A stretch of DNA of 64,000 nucleotides. Origin: Selaginella moellendorffii. Taxonomy: Eukaryota; Streptophyta; Lycopodiopsida; Selaginellales; Selaginellaceae. The position numbers were made by a program, and so were the translations under genes. The DNA lies in the NCBI RefSeq assembly GCF_000143415.4, contig NW_003314375.1, positions 249,369 through 313,368 of the forward strand. The letters run 5' to 3'. Positions 43,227-56,913 of this stretch are shown here, in pieces (position 1 is the first letter of the stretch; each line of letters begins with the position of its first letter). The notes under the pieces are model-generated. The model was not told the DNA's origin. It did not search any database and was given only the letters and a program-made list of their open reading frames with translations.

Positions 43227-45671
43227 GTAGTTGCACATACTGATGCACAGCTTGTTGTCCAGCAAAATTTTGTCCAGCACGCTGCAATGCCGTTTGGATA
43301 ATCTCCTGCAAAGATTTAAAAAAAAATTGGCATAAGTAAACAAAGAGGTGGAAAGAACCTCGGTCGGAAGTCCAGCTGCATGATGCCGTTGAGCCTGTAC
43401 AATGTATGGGCCTTGCGAGTGGTTAGGAGATGCCTGGAAGAAATTGACCGTGTCAATATAAAAGAATAACCAAAGAGCAGGAACATACTGTTTGTGAAGG
43501 GCTTAGACAGGGAATTACTGCTGGAGGAAATGGAGGTTGTCCAGTTTGATGCAGTTGCCGCAAACTCAATGCATTTGCTTGCCTCCAGCTAACTGGAGAA
43601 GCACGTCCACTGTGGCCACTAGATCTGAGAGCAAACATGTCAGTAGCGCTGGTAATCTCAATAAGGATCACCTGTTGTTAGAGCCGGATCCGTGATGGCG
43701 GGGACTAAAACTGTTCCTGTAAAACACTCTCACGGTTGAGGTTATCTTGCAGAAAATATATCAAGTAAAAGAAAAGAAGACCTCGAGTCACCAGTTTTAG
43801 GCCGTTTTGGGTCAGCAAATCTCACAGCCAAAGGCTGATCACAACCCTGTCATACAAAAATGAAGGAACAAGTTAAGAAAAAAGGAAAAGCGAAAATCAG
43901 AGTCACTCACGCGCATAATGTACACATCGTTAAGAGCAGCAATGGCTGCTTGTGCCATGTCCCTTGACGGGTACTTTATGAAAGCACAACCTGCAAACAA
44001 ACGTCACTTGAAGTACTCCCTGCAATGCAGGCGCTTTACCTCTGCTTTGTTTGTGCTCGTCTCTCATGACGTATATATCGTCAACTCTTCCGTACGGACT
44101 AAAAACCTGCACTTGAAAGCCATCAATAGGACACCAGAGACAACGATAAACAATTTTACCTCTTCAATTTCTCTCTCACTAGCGTGCTTGTTTAAGCATC
44201 CTACAAACAATTTATGCTCTATTGCCCCTGCTAAAAAATATAAAGAAAATGGAAGTTGAGAGAAATGAAAGAGATAAAAAACGTCCTCACCTAAGCGCTC
44301 TCTTTCACCATCTGCGTATCTAACTTGTACAGGCGAAGCTCCCTGTCCAGCGTAAACAATCAAACCATCAACTAGAAAAACGGCCAAAATCTTACTCCTG
44401 GTAAAGTCCGCTGGTTGTTTAAGCAACGTATAGCTCGGTCAGCTTCGTCCCTCGAGGAGTACTTGACGAAACAACAACCTATACGGCATAAAAAGTAGAA
44501 CAGAAACACAAATTAGCGACTATACTCGAGAAAAAACTAAAACAGAGAATGAAAGGAAACAAAAAAAAAAAAAAAAAAAAACAACAACAACAACACAAGC
44601 ATCGTGCCCGCCCGGATATACTGCGGAACAGATTGCATCCACCATCAAAACTAGTCCGCCACCATTTTGGTTTTCGTTCTCAAGCCATTCATCCTCGGTC
44701 TCCAGTCCATGTCAGAGTCACAACCAGAGTTTTTGTTGATCCCTGTAAGTGGGAACTTAACCCACAGCATTCATCTCCAAAGTTGTTCCGAGTTTCAAGT
44801 TTGGATCCAGTCATCACTAAGAACGAGTAGTGGCCATCGATTGGATAGTTGCCACCAGTTTCCAAGGAAGAGTATCATGAACTAATTCCCGGTGAAGCAT
44901 ATCTGTTTGTCGCGGATCATCAACGGACGGGCAGTGCTGTAGTGTCTGATATCCATATATCCACTCAAAAATCCATTCACATGATGTCATACGTTTTCTT
45001 GCTGGAACATTCACCTAAGCCAGAGTTAAATTACCATATGGAAAAGAGAGAATAAAAGACGGAACGATGATCCTAACGATGCAATGCAAGCAAACAAAGA
45101 ACAAAAAAGTCTGTCCTCGATCGAACCAGGAAAAATAAATCCAGACATTCCAACCGTGCAGCACAATCTATCCAAAGCTTTGGACCACCGCAACACACCA
45201 CCTAGAAGGAAAGCAAGCCAACAGTAAACCCAACAAAGATTCGATTATGGGAAAAAGAGAAGATACAACAAAACATGCCTTGTTGGTGCCCCGTTCTCCT
45301 ATCCTTTATAATCGCAACCTCAAGAACTTCTCCATATTCCTCGAACATTGATCTTACCTGACAAGAAAAAGAATGCGCAGAGGGAAGCGAACGAAACGAG
45401 TTAAAAAAAAAAAGCAAGAATTTGCAGACTGAGAACGCACTTGTTGTTCAGTAATTGTCCTGGGAACAGAGCCCACAAAGAGTTTCACATAAGTGTGTTG
45501 TCCTCCTTCACTAGAATCTGGACAAGAAGAATATTTCGATTCATAGTACGAATGAATTGAAATGCGGCAATACGAGAAGAAGAGCAGAAATCACTCACCA
45601 GAATTGTCGCGCTCGCGCTTGTGGCCAGCAACGCGCCAAGAACTGCTGCTGGGATCTCCGTGATGAGGCAT
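42495..45671 (-). CDS. FCA: FCA-type RNA-binding protein (two RRMs, Q-rich region, WW domain)
   Basis: The gene starts with MPHHGDPSSSSWRVAGHKRE at 45671 and ends at TAA at 42495. RRM1 begins KLFVGSVPRTITEQQ, then VRSMFEEYGEVLEVAI, RTGHQQG and CCFVKYSSRDEADRAI. ASPVQVRYADGERERL links to RRM2 (EHKLFVGCLNKHASEREIEE, then GRVDDIYVMRDE, then RGCDQPLAVRFADPKRPKTG). The Q-rich part includes a CAG run at about 43195-43224. The WW domain is NWTEHVSPDGYKYYYNS, then ESKWERPDE. FCA promotes use of proximal poly(A) sites and represses FLC in Arabidopsis. In a lycophyte the conserved role is more likely general 3'-end choice. An 800-nt intron (44479-45278) splits RRM1 and appears to use a GC donor. All other introns are short. 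Confidence 0.92.
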
Positions 45672-45984
45672 TTTCTTCCTCTCCGAGACCATCCCACTGC
45701 TCCGCCACTGGCGCTGCTACTGCTCTGCTCGATCTTGGCGCTCACAATGCAATGTAGCAGCCGGCCATTCCTCCTCCGCCGCGCATTCTCCCCAGGAACA
45801 CGAAATCACACACGACACACGTACAAACCCTAGAGCTGGAACTCCACCTTCCCACCGGCTACTGCCGGTGAAAACCGATAAGTACGAACGCCACATCCCG
45901 CCTTGTACGGGATTTTTAAAAAAGTATTTCGAAATCAGGTTTAGGGTTTATGGCGTTTAATTTTATGACTTTTAGGGTTTTCGG
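45672..45984. promoter_or_regulatory. Divergent promoter of FCA and the PIGN fragment
   Basis: The interval contains accggctactgccggt at about 45855 and ttcgaaatcaggtttagggt at about 45929. Both also occur at 48155-48230 upstream of the intact PIGN gene, so the promoter was duplicated. A telo-box-like aaaccctag lies at about 45824 on the FCA side. Confidence 0.6.
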
Positions 45985-46235
45985 ATGAATTTCCGTTGGG
46001 AGTTGAAGGTTCGCGTGGCGGTACATGCGCTCTTCATGCTCAGCATCTTCGACATCTACTTCAAGTCGCCGATCGTTTATGGGATTGATCCCGTCGCGCC
46101 TCGGATCCAAGCGCCTGCCGTGCTGTTTGTCGGTAATTCCCTTCCCTGCTAGATTTTCACGGATTGATTGAAATATTAGATCTATTAGCTGATCCCAGGA
46201 GCTCATTTTCTACACAATGTGATGCACGGGGCGTG
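45985..46235 (+). pseudogene. PIGN 5'-exon fragment
   Basis: The reading [19 protein letters not shown] and [13 protein letters not shown] is nearly identical to the start of PIGN at 48270-48380, including intron 1 (ttttcacggattgattgaaa) and a remnant of exon 2 near 46196. The similarity breaks off at about 46235 at a junction with peroxidase intron sequence. Confidence 0.85.
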
Positions 46236-46680
46236 TTCTTGAGTTTTCTCATTTGTTTTTGCGGGCAGGGATGTGATGCTTCGGTCCTCGTTTCGTCAAC
46301 TCCTGGCAACAAGGCTGAAAGAGACGATGAGATAAATCACTCATTAGCCGGAGACGCCTTTGATGCAGTTCATCGAGCCGGTGTGGCGCCTGCGCTGATA
46401 TTCTCGCTATCATCACGTGGAGAAAGAAGGATGTAGCGAGGAGCTTAGAAAGCACTGCGAGGATTACCAGATAGTGCCATCAGCGATTTCATTGAGGGAA
46501 ACAGCATGGTTAATTCGTTGATAGATGCTTTGTAAGTGTGAAGATGGCGGCCGACCCAGAAAACCTTCCATCTTTACGGCCTTTCCTGACTTCCCGGAAA
46601 GGACCGCCAACTAGCCAGTGATCTACAACTTCATCATGAACCGGAGCTTCCTCGGCGAACTAACATGGTACCCTTCCAGT
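46236..46680 (+). pseudogene. Class III peroxidase pseudogene with internal inversion
   Basis: From about 46236 the sequence equals intron 1 and exon 2 of the peroxidase at 52166: [20 protein letters not shown], then [13 protein letters not shown]. From about 46433 to 46614 it matches the reverse complement of 52614-52825, an internal inversion. It then resumes in direct orientation (cggagcttcctcggcgaact) with deletions. No functional frame remains. Confidence 0.85.
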
Positions 46681-46799
46681 TCGACATTAGTTTTGGGTTA
46701 AATTAGAATAACAATAATTAAGAACAGTTTAACTTATTTTCAATGTCGGGACTATTCTCAATAATTTCCGGAGCACTCTTGCAATGGCACTGAAAACGT

Positions 46800-47094
46800 A
46801 CCCGTCTATTGGTGTATGAGTGTCCACGGTATGCATCCATTGCTCGATACATGTCTTCATCCATCTTAGCCAGGGACGGAAGATCCCATGTACGCTCTTC
46901 TTCCGTGACCGGGAAATTGATTGCAGGGTGAACCGTTAAGTAATACTTAACTGGTGGTGCATGATGCAGAGATCATTCCAAGTAAGCTGGCAGCTACTAA
47001 GACTTCGGCCATCCATCTTGTCCACAATCTCCTGCCATCGAGCATCTCGGTTTAGGGTACTCAACTTGTGCGTTGAGCCCATTGAGCTTTTTCG
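46800..47094 (-). pseudogene. Trihelix/SANT-like diverged fragment, copy 5
   Basis: On the minus strand a frame reads LNRDARWQEIVDKMDGRSL and SSCQLTWNDLCIM. After a shift it continues HPAINFPVTEEERTW and KMDEDMYRAMDAYRGHSY. This matches the plan of the other copies (WEEI, QC-x-x-QWR-x-L, HPE-x-YFPLS, MD-x-D-x-FEAMDAF). It is more diverged than copies 1 to 4 and lies inside the duplicated FCA-PIGN-peroxidase block. Confidence 0.5.
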
Positions 47095-48110
47095 GATGTG
47101 GCTCTGCGCTCAAAAGCTCGTCCGGCTTTTCCCACTGTAGAGAGAAACTTGAATGCGCTTCACATCTAAATCTTAACGTTATTACCTTGCTTTTTCGGAT
47201 GTGATACTGTTGTAATGGTATTTATATCCCTCAGGCGAGACGTGCTCCGTCGAGTTAGATGTTGTTGCTACAGCAGGAGGCAATACTGGGGTTGGATCCA
47301 AAGATTGCACAAGCTTTGTAGGCGCCGGCTAAGAGAACGAGAAAGCTTTTTTAAGAGAAAAGAAAAAGAAATATACCTGTTGTGCAATGCTCCCTGGATG
47401 GAATACCTGTAGCGAAATCCAATTGAGACATGAAGCACAAAATGCAAAAGGACAGCGTACCGGTGGATGCTGTTGTTGCTGCGGAATGTTTTGCAAGCGA
47501 AGAGCTTGATGCTTGTGTAAGATGAGTGACGGTTGGTTTACTGATGCTATGGGTTTCGTCAACTGTGAAAATTGTGATTGTTGCGATGGTTGCGACTGTT
47601 GCTGCTGCTGCTGCTGCTGGAGTAGGCAACATATACTGATGCACAGCTTGTTGTCTAGCAAGATTTTGTCCAGCACGCTGCAGTGCCGTTTGAATAATCT
47701 CCTGCAAAGACTTAAACACATTGGCAAAAGTAAACGAAAAAGAGGTCGAAAGAACCTCGGTCGGAAGTCCAGCTACATGATGCCGTTGAGCTTGTACAAT
47801 ATAACAAAAATGAAGGAATACGAACCTAAGAAAAAAAGGAAAAGCGAAAATCAGAGTGACTTACGCACATATAATGTACGTTACGAGCAGCAATGGCTGC
47901 TTGTGCTATATCCCTTGCAAACAAACGTTGAAGTACTCTCTAAAATGCAAGCGCTTTACCTCTGCTTTGTTTGAGCTCGTATCTTTTCCGTACGGACTAA
48001 GAACCTGCGGTTGAAAGCCAGAGACAACGATAAACTCTTTCAATTTCTCTCTGATTAGCGTGCTTGTTTAGGCATCCAACAAAAAATTTATGCTCTATTG
48101 CCCCTGCTAA
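47095..48110 (-). pseudogene. FCA pseudogene: WW, Q-rich and part of the RRM2 region
   Basis: The minus strand repeats the FCA sequence with small changes and large deletions: part of the WW region, SLQEIIQTALQRAGQN, a shorter Q run at about 47598-47622, PSLILHKHQALRLQNIPQQQ and QVFHPGSIAQQ. The RRM2 part near 47870-48050 is cut down and RRM1 is absent. A 4- to 5-base change in the Q-rich exon (ggcaacata) shifts the frame. Confidence 0.88.
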
Positions 48111-48239
48111 AATAGTCCCAGAAAATGGGAAAATAACGTCCAGAAGAGAAGACCCACCGGCTACTGCCGGTCAAAACGGAAAAGTACGCGAATTTTAAAA
48201 AAGTATTTCGAAATCAGGTTTAGGGTTTATGCCGAGAGA
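48111..48239. promoter_or_regulatory. PIGN promoter (duplicate of 45850-45984)
   Basis: Shared elements with the other copy are ccaccggctactgccggt and aaaaagtatttcgaaatcag followed by gtttagggttta, a reverse telo-box, about 20 bp before the ATG. Confidence 0.55.
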
Positions 48240-51200
48240 ATGGAGAGCCGAGAGGTGAAGATCATCGTCCTGGGAGTGGCGGTCCATGCGCTCTTCATGC
48301 TCAGCATCTTCGACATCTACTTCAAGTCGCCGATCGTTCATGGGATTGATCCCGTCGCGCCTCGGATCCAAGCGCCTGCCAAGCGCCTTGTGCTGTTTGT
48401 AGGTAATCCCCTTCTAGATTTTCACGGATTCAGTGATTGAAATGTAAGATCTATTAGCTGATGGCTTGCGAGCTGACAAATTCTTCGAGCTCAAGCCGGA
48501 TGGATCGCCAAGAGCTCCTTTTCTGCACAATGTGATTCACGAGAAGGGAAAATGGGGCGTGTCTCATGCTCGCCCTCCAACCGAGTCTCGTCCCGGGCAC
48601 GTTGCTATAATCGCTGGTTTGTATGAAGATCCAAGTGCTGTAACCAAAGGTAACTTTTACCTTTTGACTGTTTGTAACGTTCTTCACGTCTGGAGATTTC
48701 AGGATGGAAGGCAAATCCTGTGGAGTTCGATTCCGTCTTTAACAGGAGTAAGGAAGTGGTCGCTTTTGGAAGTCCAGACATTGTTCCCATTTTTTGTGGC
48801 AACATTCCACAGGCAAAGTTCTCCGCATACCCGCACGAGTATGAAGATTTTGCAACAGGTTCGCCTCGTTTGTTCGATTCTAGAAGAATGTATGGTTTTT
48901 TTCTGTTTGCAGATGCGTCTTTCCTTGATACTTGGGTTTTTGATCGTTTTGAACAACTGATAAATAGTTCCAAAAGAGATGCTGTGGTCGAAGAGACTCT
49001 ACAAAGTGGAGAGCTTGTTGTTTTCTTGCATCTATTGGGATGTGATACCAACGGCCACGCACATCGTCCATATTCTCCGATATACTTGAACAATGTGGAG
49101 GTCGTTGATCGCGGAATAGAACGGGTGTTCAAGCTTATGGAAGAGAAGTACTCTGATGGACGAACTGCATACGTTTTTACAGCCGACCACGGGATGAGTG
49201 ATAAAGGTCTGTCTCGTCGAGGCTTTCTTGCCGGTTCAATACTGACTTTTCTTGCTAGGTAGTCATGGAGATGGAGAACCAGAAAACACGGAAACACCAC
49301 TTGTTGCTTGGGGTGCGGGCATCCGAGGTCCCAGTCCTGCAAAACCTGAAGACGACGAAGACGATGGTTTTAAGTTTGTCGATCAGCACACACACCACAT
49401 GGTGACGCCTCACAGTTGGGGACTTCAAAATCTCGAACGCGTTGATGTCAACCAAGGGGACATTGCACCGCTTATGGTAAAGACAAGTTTTTCTGCTCTC
49501 ACTCTTTTACGCTGAATGTTTCTTTCAGTCGGTACTTCTTGGACTTCCATGTCCTTTAAACTCTGTTGGTGTGCTGCCAAGAGGCTACTTGCTTTTAAAT
49601 AAGGTGATATGAAGCTTGCTTTTGTGCTTTGTCAAACCCTTGCATCGTTTTTCAGGCTGACGAAGCTGAGGCCGCTTTCGCGAATGCAAAGCAATTACTC
49701 AACCAATTCTTGCGAAAATCACGTATCCTAAGACATTTTGGTGAAGTCCAGGAGCTCTCCTTAACGGATCTATAAGATATCAAGCAGGAAACGTCGCTCT
49801 TTTTCAGGCCATTTTCCTCTCTGAAAAATTACGAGGAACTTACGAGCCGTATACAACAACTTATTGGTCTACAGCAATACCAGGCTGCGTTGGACTTCTC
49901 ACAGAAATTGATCAGTTTATCTTTGGATGGCCTGCATTATTTTCAAACGTACGACTGGTGGTTTTTGATGGGAACCATTACGTTTGGCTACGTAGGATGG
50001 ATGCTGTACGTAATCCTACACTTGTTGAGGCATTATGCCAGTTCGCCGCTGTTCCAACGTAAACAAAGGAAAAGTTCTCTGGTATGCAAACTTCCTTTGG
50101 TTATCATTTCTGTAATCAGTTCCTTTCAGGGTAATTTTGCCATGGGAACCTTGTCGGCAGCGCTGTTTATGGTGCTGATGTTCGAAAAGTCGCCTATACT
50201 ATACTTTCTCTATGTCGGTACTGGAATCTTCCTCTGGCAGCGTGTACTCGCCAGTCCGAATGATTTTACACGCATTTGGATCGCAGTAAGAACAGGAAAG
50301 GTTTCAAAGTTCCAAATTCTATTCGCAAGCATGCTCTCTTCCGTTATTGTTCAGCTTTTGGTAATGCTCGTCTACGTTTAGAAATTTTGTTGATCTTTCT
50401 GCAGGTTTCAAGTTTTTTCAGAAGAGAAGTGTACACAGGCTTTTTCTTTGCTGCTGGTGTGATAGGAGCTGTAACAATCTCCATGAACCTTCCTGGACTT
50501 TCAATGATCCCAGCCTTCGTCTGGGCATCTTGCTGGTTTCTTTCAGGATTCACACTGATGCCTCCACAAATTCCTGAACACGTTTCACTGGTGTAAGTTT
50601 CAGAATTTCTTTCTTGATCCACCTGCAAATGTTTACAGTGTCGGAAGTGCTTTCCTGGTAGTAGCACTTGCATTCGCTGCTTGGTGGATTGACAAAATTG
50701 TTCCCAAAGAACCTATTCTACGACAACTAGTGCGTGATAAAAATCGCTCCGCTGAACGAGATGTACTTTTTGTTGTCCAGGTAGCGTCTTATCTACAACA
50801 GTTGTTTCCTGACACTCTTTTCTGCAGATAATTCTTGTTTGTTTTTCATCATTCATGGTATGGGTCACGACTTCTTACAGAACCCATAGGAGACAGCTAC
50901 CTTTGACATTCCAGGTCGTCAACTGGTCCCTTGCAGGTACTTCAAATTCCTCGGCTTGTTTGTTTGGATGTAATCTACCTACTTGTCTTCAGGGGTAGCA
51001 ATTCTTCTCCCTCTAAGATCTCCGCCAACAATAATTGCCAGAGTTTGTGCAATTTTTCTTGGATTTGCACCTCCATTTCTACTTCTCTCAATCGGGTAAA
51101 CTTTTCCTTACGGTTAAGGCAACACTAACAGTGTTTCGTCTTCAGCTACGAGGCACTTTTCTATAGTGGTTTGGCTAGCGTATTGTTCTCCTGGATTCTG

Positions 51201-52006
51201 GTGGAGTCCGCTATCACTTTCTCGTCTTTTGGACGGAATTCCTTTACCAACGAGTTTTCGGCCAGTGAACGGCTCATCCAATGGACTGCATTTGCCAAAG
51301 GCGAACGACATGTTTCCTGGAGGTCTTTGAAACTCACCGACGTGCATGTAGCGCTGTGTTTTGTAAGCCTAACAATCATTATCCTTCATGGACTTACGAT
51401 GTTTTAACTGCAGCTTATTTTGATCAATGTGGCGTTTTTTGGAACTGGAAACGTCGCAAGCATCGCGAGCTTCGAAATCTCCTCTGTGTACAGATTCATC
51501 ACCGTTTTTGATGTAAGGATATTGCTTACTGAAGTGGTTGTGATACGACTAACTACGGGGTTTTCCAGCCATTTATCATGACAGCTCTTCTCCTTTTCAA
51601 GCTCTTCATACCGTTCATCCTTGTAACGTACGCTCTTTTGCTGACTCTCAGTTATGCGTTCTGACGTGGTTGTGATTGCAGATGCGCATTCAGCATTGTC
51701 GTGAAGATCATGAGCCTACCTCGTCTTGGTTGTTACTTCATGGTTTTAATTCTCTCGGACATTATGACGATCCGTTTCTTTTTCCTTGTAAGTTTCTGAT
51801 GGTGTTGGTGCCTTTCTGACGGCATACAATTTTCTGTTGCTCGTAAGGTCCGGAACACGGGAAGCTGGATGGAGATTGGCAACAGCATAAGCCACTTCGG
51901 TATCATGAGCGCGCAAGTTGTCTTCGTGTTACTACTATTTGGGCTAAGTAACATATACACCAGGGATGTGAGGATCAATGTTGGGCAGACATCCAAGCTT
52001 TTCTAG
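48240..52006 (+). CDS. PIGN: GPI ethanolamine phosphate transferase 1 (PIG-N/Mcd4)
   Basis: This is a many-exon gene from the ATG at 48240 to TAG at 52004. It adds phosphoethanolamine to the first mannose of GPI anchors in the ER. The N-terminus has a signal anchor ([16 protein letters not shown]). The alkaline-phosphatase-like lumenal domain contains [59 protein letters not shown] and the metal-binding [10 protein letters not shown] joined to [20 protein letters not shown]. The C-terminal half, from about 49890, has many membrane segments, such as [20 protein letters not shown]. The chain ends YTRDV, then [11 protein letters not shown]. The length of about 950 residues fits the family. It is the intact half of a tandem duplication. 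Confidence 0.92.
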
Positions 52007-52165
52007 TCAACGCGGTAACGTAGTTTCCGTTATTGCATGCTTACCATGTGTCTGGTATTTCTTTCACATGCCCATGCATTCCAGTGCTTGGTCTTCCAGC
52101 TGCCGAGCATACGAGGTTTCTCCTCTTACAAGAAATCGAAGAAGGGAGAGAAACATGTCCGAAGT

Positions 52166-53250
52166 ATGGTTTCATCTGGCCTGTGTTTCAGCTTAACCGT
52201 GTTACTTCTGCTCATGCTTGTAACTTCAGAGCTGACAGTGGACTACTACAAGCGGACTTGCCCGCATGCCGAGAGCATTCTCAGACAGGTGATGGTTCAA
52301 AAGATAAGGGAAGCACCAACAACAGCTGGAGCAACACTGCGACTCCTTTTTCATGACTGCTTCGTTGACGTGAGTTGTCCTTTCTCCTGAGGTTCTTGAG
52401 TTTTCTTATTTGTTTTTGAGGCCAGGGATGTGATGCTTCGGTCCTCGTTTCGTCAACTCCTGGCAACAAGGCTGAAAGAGACGAGGAGATAAATCATTCA
52501 TTAGCGGGAGATGCCTTTGATGCAGTTCATCGAGCTAAAGCAGCAGTGGAAAAGATTTGTCCCGGTGTGGTCTCTTGCGCTGATGTTCTGGCTATCATCA
52601 CGAGGGATTTGGTTCAGCTAGTTGGCGGTCCTTTCTGGGAAGTCAGGAAAGGCCGTAAAGACGGAAGGTTGTCTATGGCTTCCCGGGTCGGCCGCAATCT
52701 CCCGACTTCCACAGCATCTATCAACGAATTAACCAGGCTGTTCGCTTCCAAGGGCCTCAATGAAATCGATCTGATAGCGCTCTCTGGTAAGCACTCTCTC
52801 AGTGCTTTTTAAGCTGCTCGCTAATCCCTCGTTCTTCTTCCAGGTGCTCATACAATCGGCTTTGCACACTGCACGGAATTCACGAACAGGATCTACAACT
52901 TTAACGGCACCAGAGCCGGCGATCCAAGCATGAATCCGAGCTTCCTCGGCGAACTACGACGAGCTTGTCCTCCGCGAAATGGAAATCCCGATGTGGTAGC
53001 AAGCATGGACGCAGCAACACCCTTCCAGTTCGACAACTCCTACTACCGGAGCATGCAGAGAGGTCTGGGCCTTCTCACCTCCGACCAGGAGCTCCTTACA
53101 AACGCAAGAACTCGCAGCGTCGTGGACGCATTTGCCAGCAGCCAGGATCTCTTCTACGAAGTCTTTGCGGCTTCCATGGACAAGCTGGGAAACGTCGGTG
53201 TGAAGAACGAGACGAACGGGGTGGTAAGAAAAGAGTGCCACAGAACTTGA
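52166..53250 (+). CDS. Class III secretory peroxidase
   Basis: Three exons run from the ATG at 52166, with introns at about 52371-52427 and 52787-52844. A signal peptide (CFSLTVLLLLMLVTSE) precedes a typical N-terminus (LTVDYYKRTCPHAESILRQV). The distal haem region is LRLLFHDCFVD, then GCDASVL. The proximal histidine lies in ALSG, then AHTIGFAHC. Cysteines fit four disulphides, and the end reads NGVVRKECHRT. Secreted plant peroxidases oxidise phenolics in the wall (lignin, suberin) with H2O2. The substrate is not predictable. The stop lies 70 bp from the convergent DDX41 stop. A rearranged pseudogene copy is at 46236-46680. Confidence 0.95.
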
Positions 53251-53319
53251 AGAATCAACACTGTCAAAATAACACAAGCTCACCAATTCTTTTCCTCGTT
53301 CCTCGCAAGCTTTTCAGCT

Positions 53320-55188
<1,869 letters not shown>

Positions 55189-56913
55189 ATGGGGACGAAG
55201 CGGCTGAGGGAAGACGATGGCGAGGGCAAGAAGCCGTCCCTGATCAGGAACAAGGAGCGCCGATCGGAGGCGTTCGCGCAGCTCAAGCGCGAGAAGAAGA
55301 AGGCGAAGAAGCTGCGAATCAAGGCTCGGGATGCGCGGGAAAAGGAATGCATTGAGCTCGGAGAAGCTGTAAGTAAGATTAATCTCTGGGGAATCTCTCT
55401 GAATTGTTTTCTTGGCAGCCTCCTCCGAGAAAAACGCCACGAACGATTGAGAATACTCGCGAACCGGATGAGACGATTGTCCGACCCGATGACGATGAGG
55501 TGGAAAAACTCACTCCTTTCTTTTTGTGTTAGTCCTGATATTCTTCTTGTGTAGCTGCTTGCGGACATCGCGACGGATGAATTCGCGGAGCATTTTAACC
55601 GGGACAAATCTCCGAAGCTCCTGATAACAACTTGCAGGAAGTGCTCAAAGGTAAACATCGAAAACTCTACACGCATTGCTGTTTTAACTTGAGGTTGCGA
55701 TTCTTTTTTTGTTTTTTTTTTTCCAGAGAACTTTCAAGCTGATATTGGAGCTCCAAAGTGTCATTCCAAACACGGAGTACTACAAGCGGAATAAACGCAG
55801 CCTTAAACAGGTGTGAAGTTATGTTTGTATTTCATCTCCCTGACTCTCCGCTGTACAGCTTGTGAAGGATGCTACTGAACAAGACTTTACAGCGATAGTT
55901 GTGATTCATGAGAACCGCAGAGAGCCCGGTATCAAAATTTCAGTCATTTTCTGCTTTACTTCGTGGATTTATTTATTGTTTCGCTCGACTTTTCAGATGG
56001 AATGGTGATTGTTAATTTACCCGAAGGACCTACGGCCCATTTCAGGCTCTCGAATCTTGTACTAAGAAAGGAGATTAAGGCACGTGAATCTGACTCCCCT
56101 TCTTTTTCCATTGTAAGTGTTTGGATTGATTGATTCAGTGTAGTGTGTGACCTGACAGAATCATGGACGGCCAACGAGTCATCTCCCAGAGCTTATTCTT
56201 AACAACTTCACAACCAGCCTGGGCCATCGAATTGGAAGGTGGTGTTTATATTTGTTTGACACTTCTCTTCCTAGATTTGCCTTTGTGTTTATGCTGTTTA
56301 CTAATGTGTTTGTTTCTGTGGCAGGATGTTCGCATCCTTGTTCTATCAAGATCCCAACTTTCGCGGCCGCCGTGTAGTCACTTTTCACAACCAGCGCGAC
56401 TACATATTTTTCCGGCATCACAGGTGCGACCATTAATTTATCTCCTTGCGTCTGTATAAAAGGCCAAGTTGCGCGTGCATTTTTCCAGGTACGTGTTCGA
56501 GCCGAAGGAGACGAAGCAGAAGGGAGAGCAAAAGAAGAAAACTGCTGTGATTGCTCGGCTCCAGGTGAGTGGGGTGCACAGTCCGCGGCCCTCCTTGCGA
56601 AAATGTTTGCTTTTTTTGTCGTGGGCTGTGTTGTCTCACAGTCTTTTGTTTTTACGCAGGAATGTGGCCCACGCTTCACACTCAAGTTGCTAAGCTTGCA
56701 GCACGGCACCTTTGATACAAAGCATGGCGAGTACGAATGGGTACACAAGGTGAGTGATCGAATTTATATTCCTGAACAACAGGAGATTGCTCTTTATTAA
56801 TTCATCACGAATGAGTAACTGACGAGGTACTAAATGGTTTTTTTTTTTTTTTCCTTTCTTTTTCATGTTTCCAGCCAGACATGGACACGAGTCGCAGGAG
56901 ATTCTTCCTTTAA
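55189..56913 (+). CDS. RPF1: Ribosome production factor 1 (Brix-domain, RPF1)
   Basis: About ten exons run from the ATG at 55189 to TAA at 56911. The basic N-terminus ([20 protein letters not shown]) is followed by the Brix domain: [125 protein letters not shown] and the end [20 protein letters not shown]. The order and spacing fit RPF1, which acts with the 5S RNP pathway in 60S maturation in the nucleolus. Introns are 50-100 nt. Confidence 0.93.

Noticed and set aside
43130-43345. Poly-Ser frame near the FCA Q-rich region
   Set aside because: It is an out-of-frame reading of the CAG run that encodes the glutamine stretch of FCA.
44549-45055. Plus-strand frames in the large FCA intron as a nested gene
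   Set aside because: No start context, splice pattern or protein-like motif; one begins in a poly(A) run.
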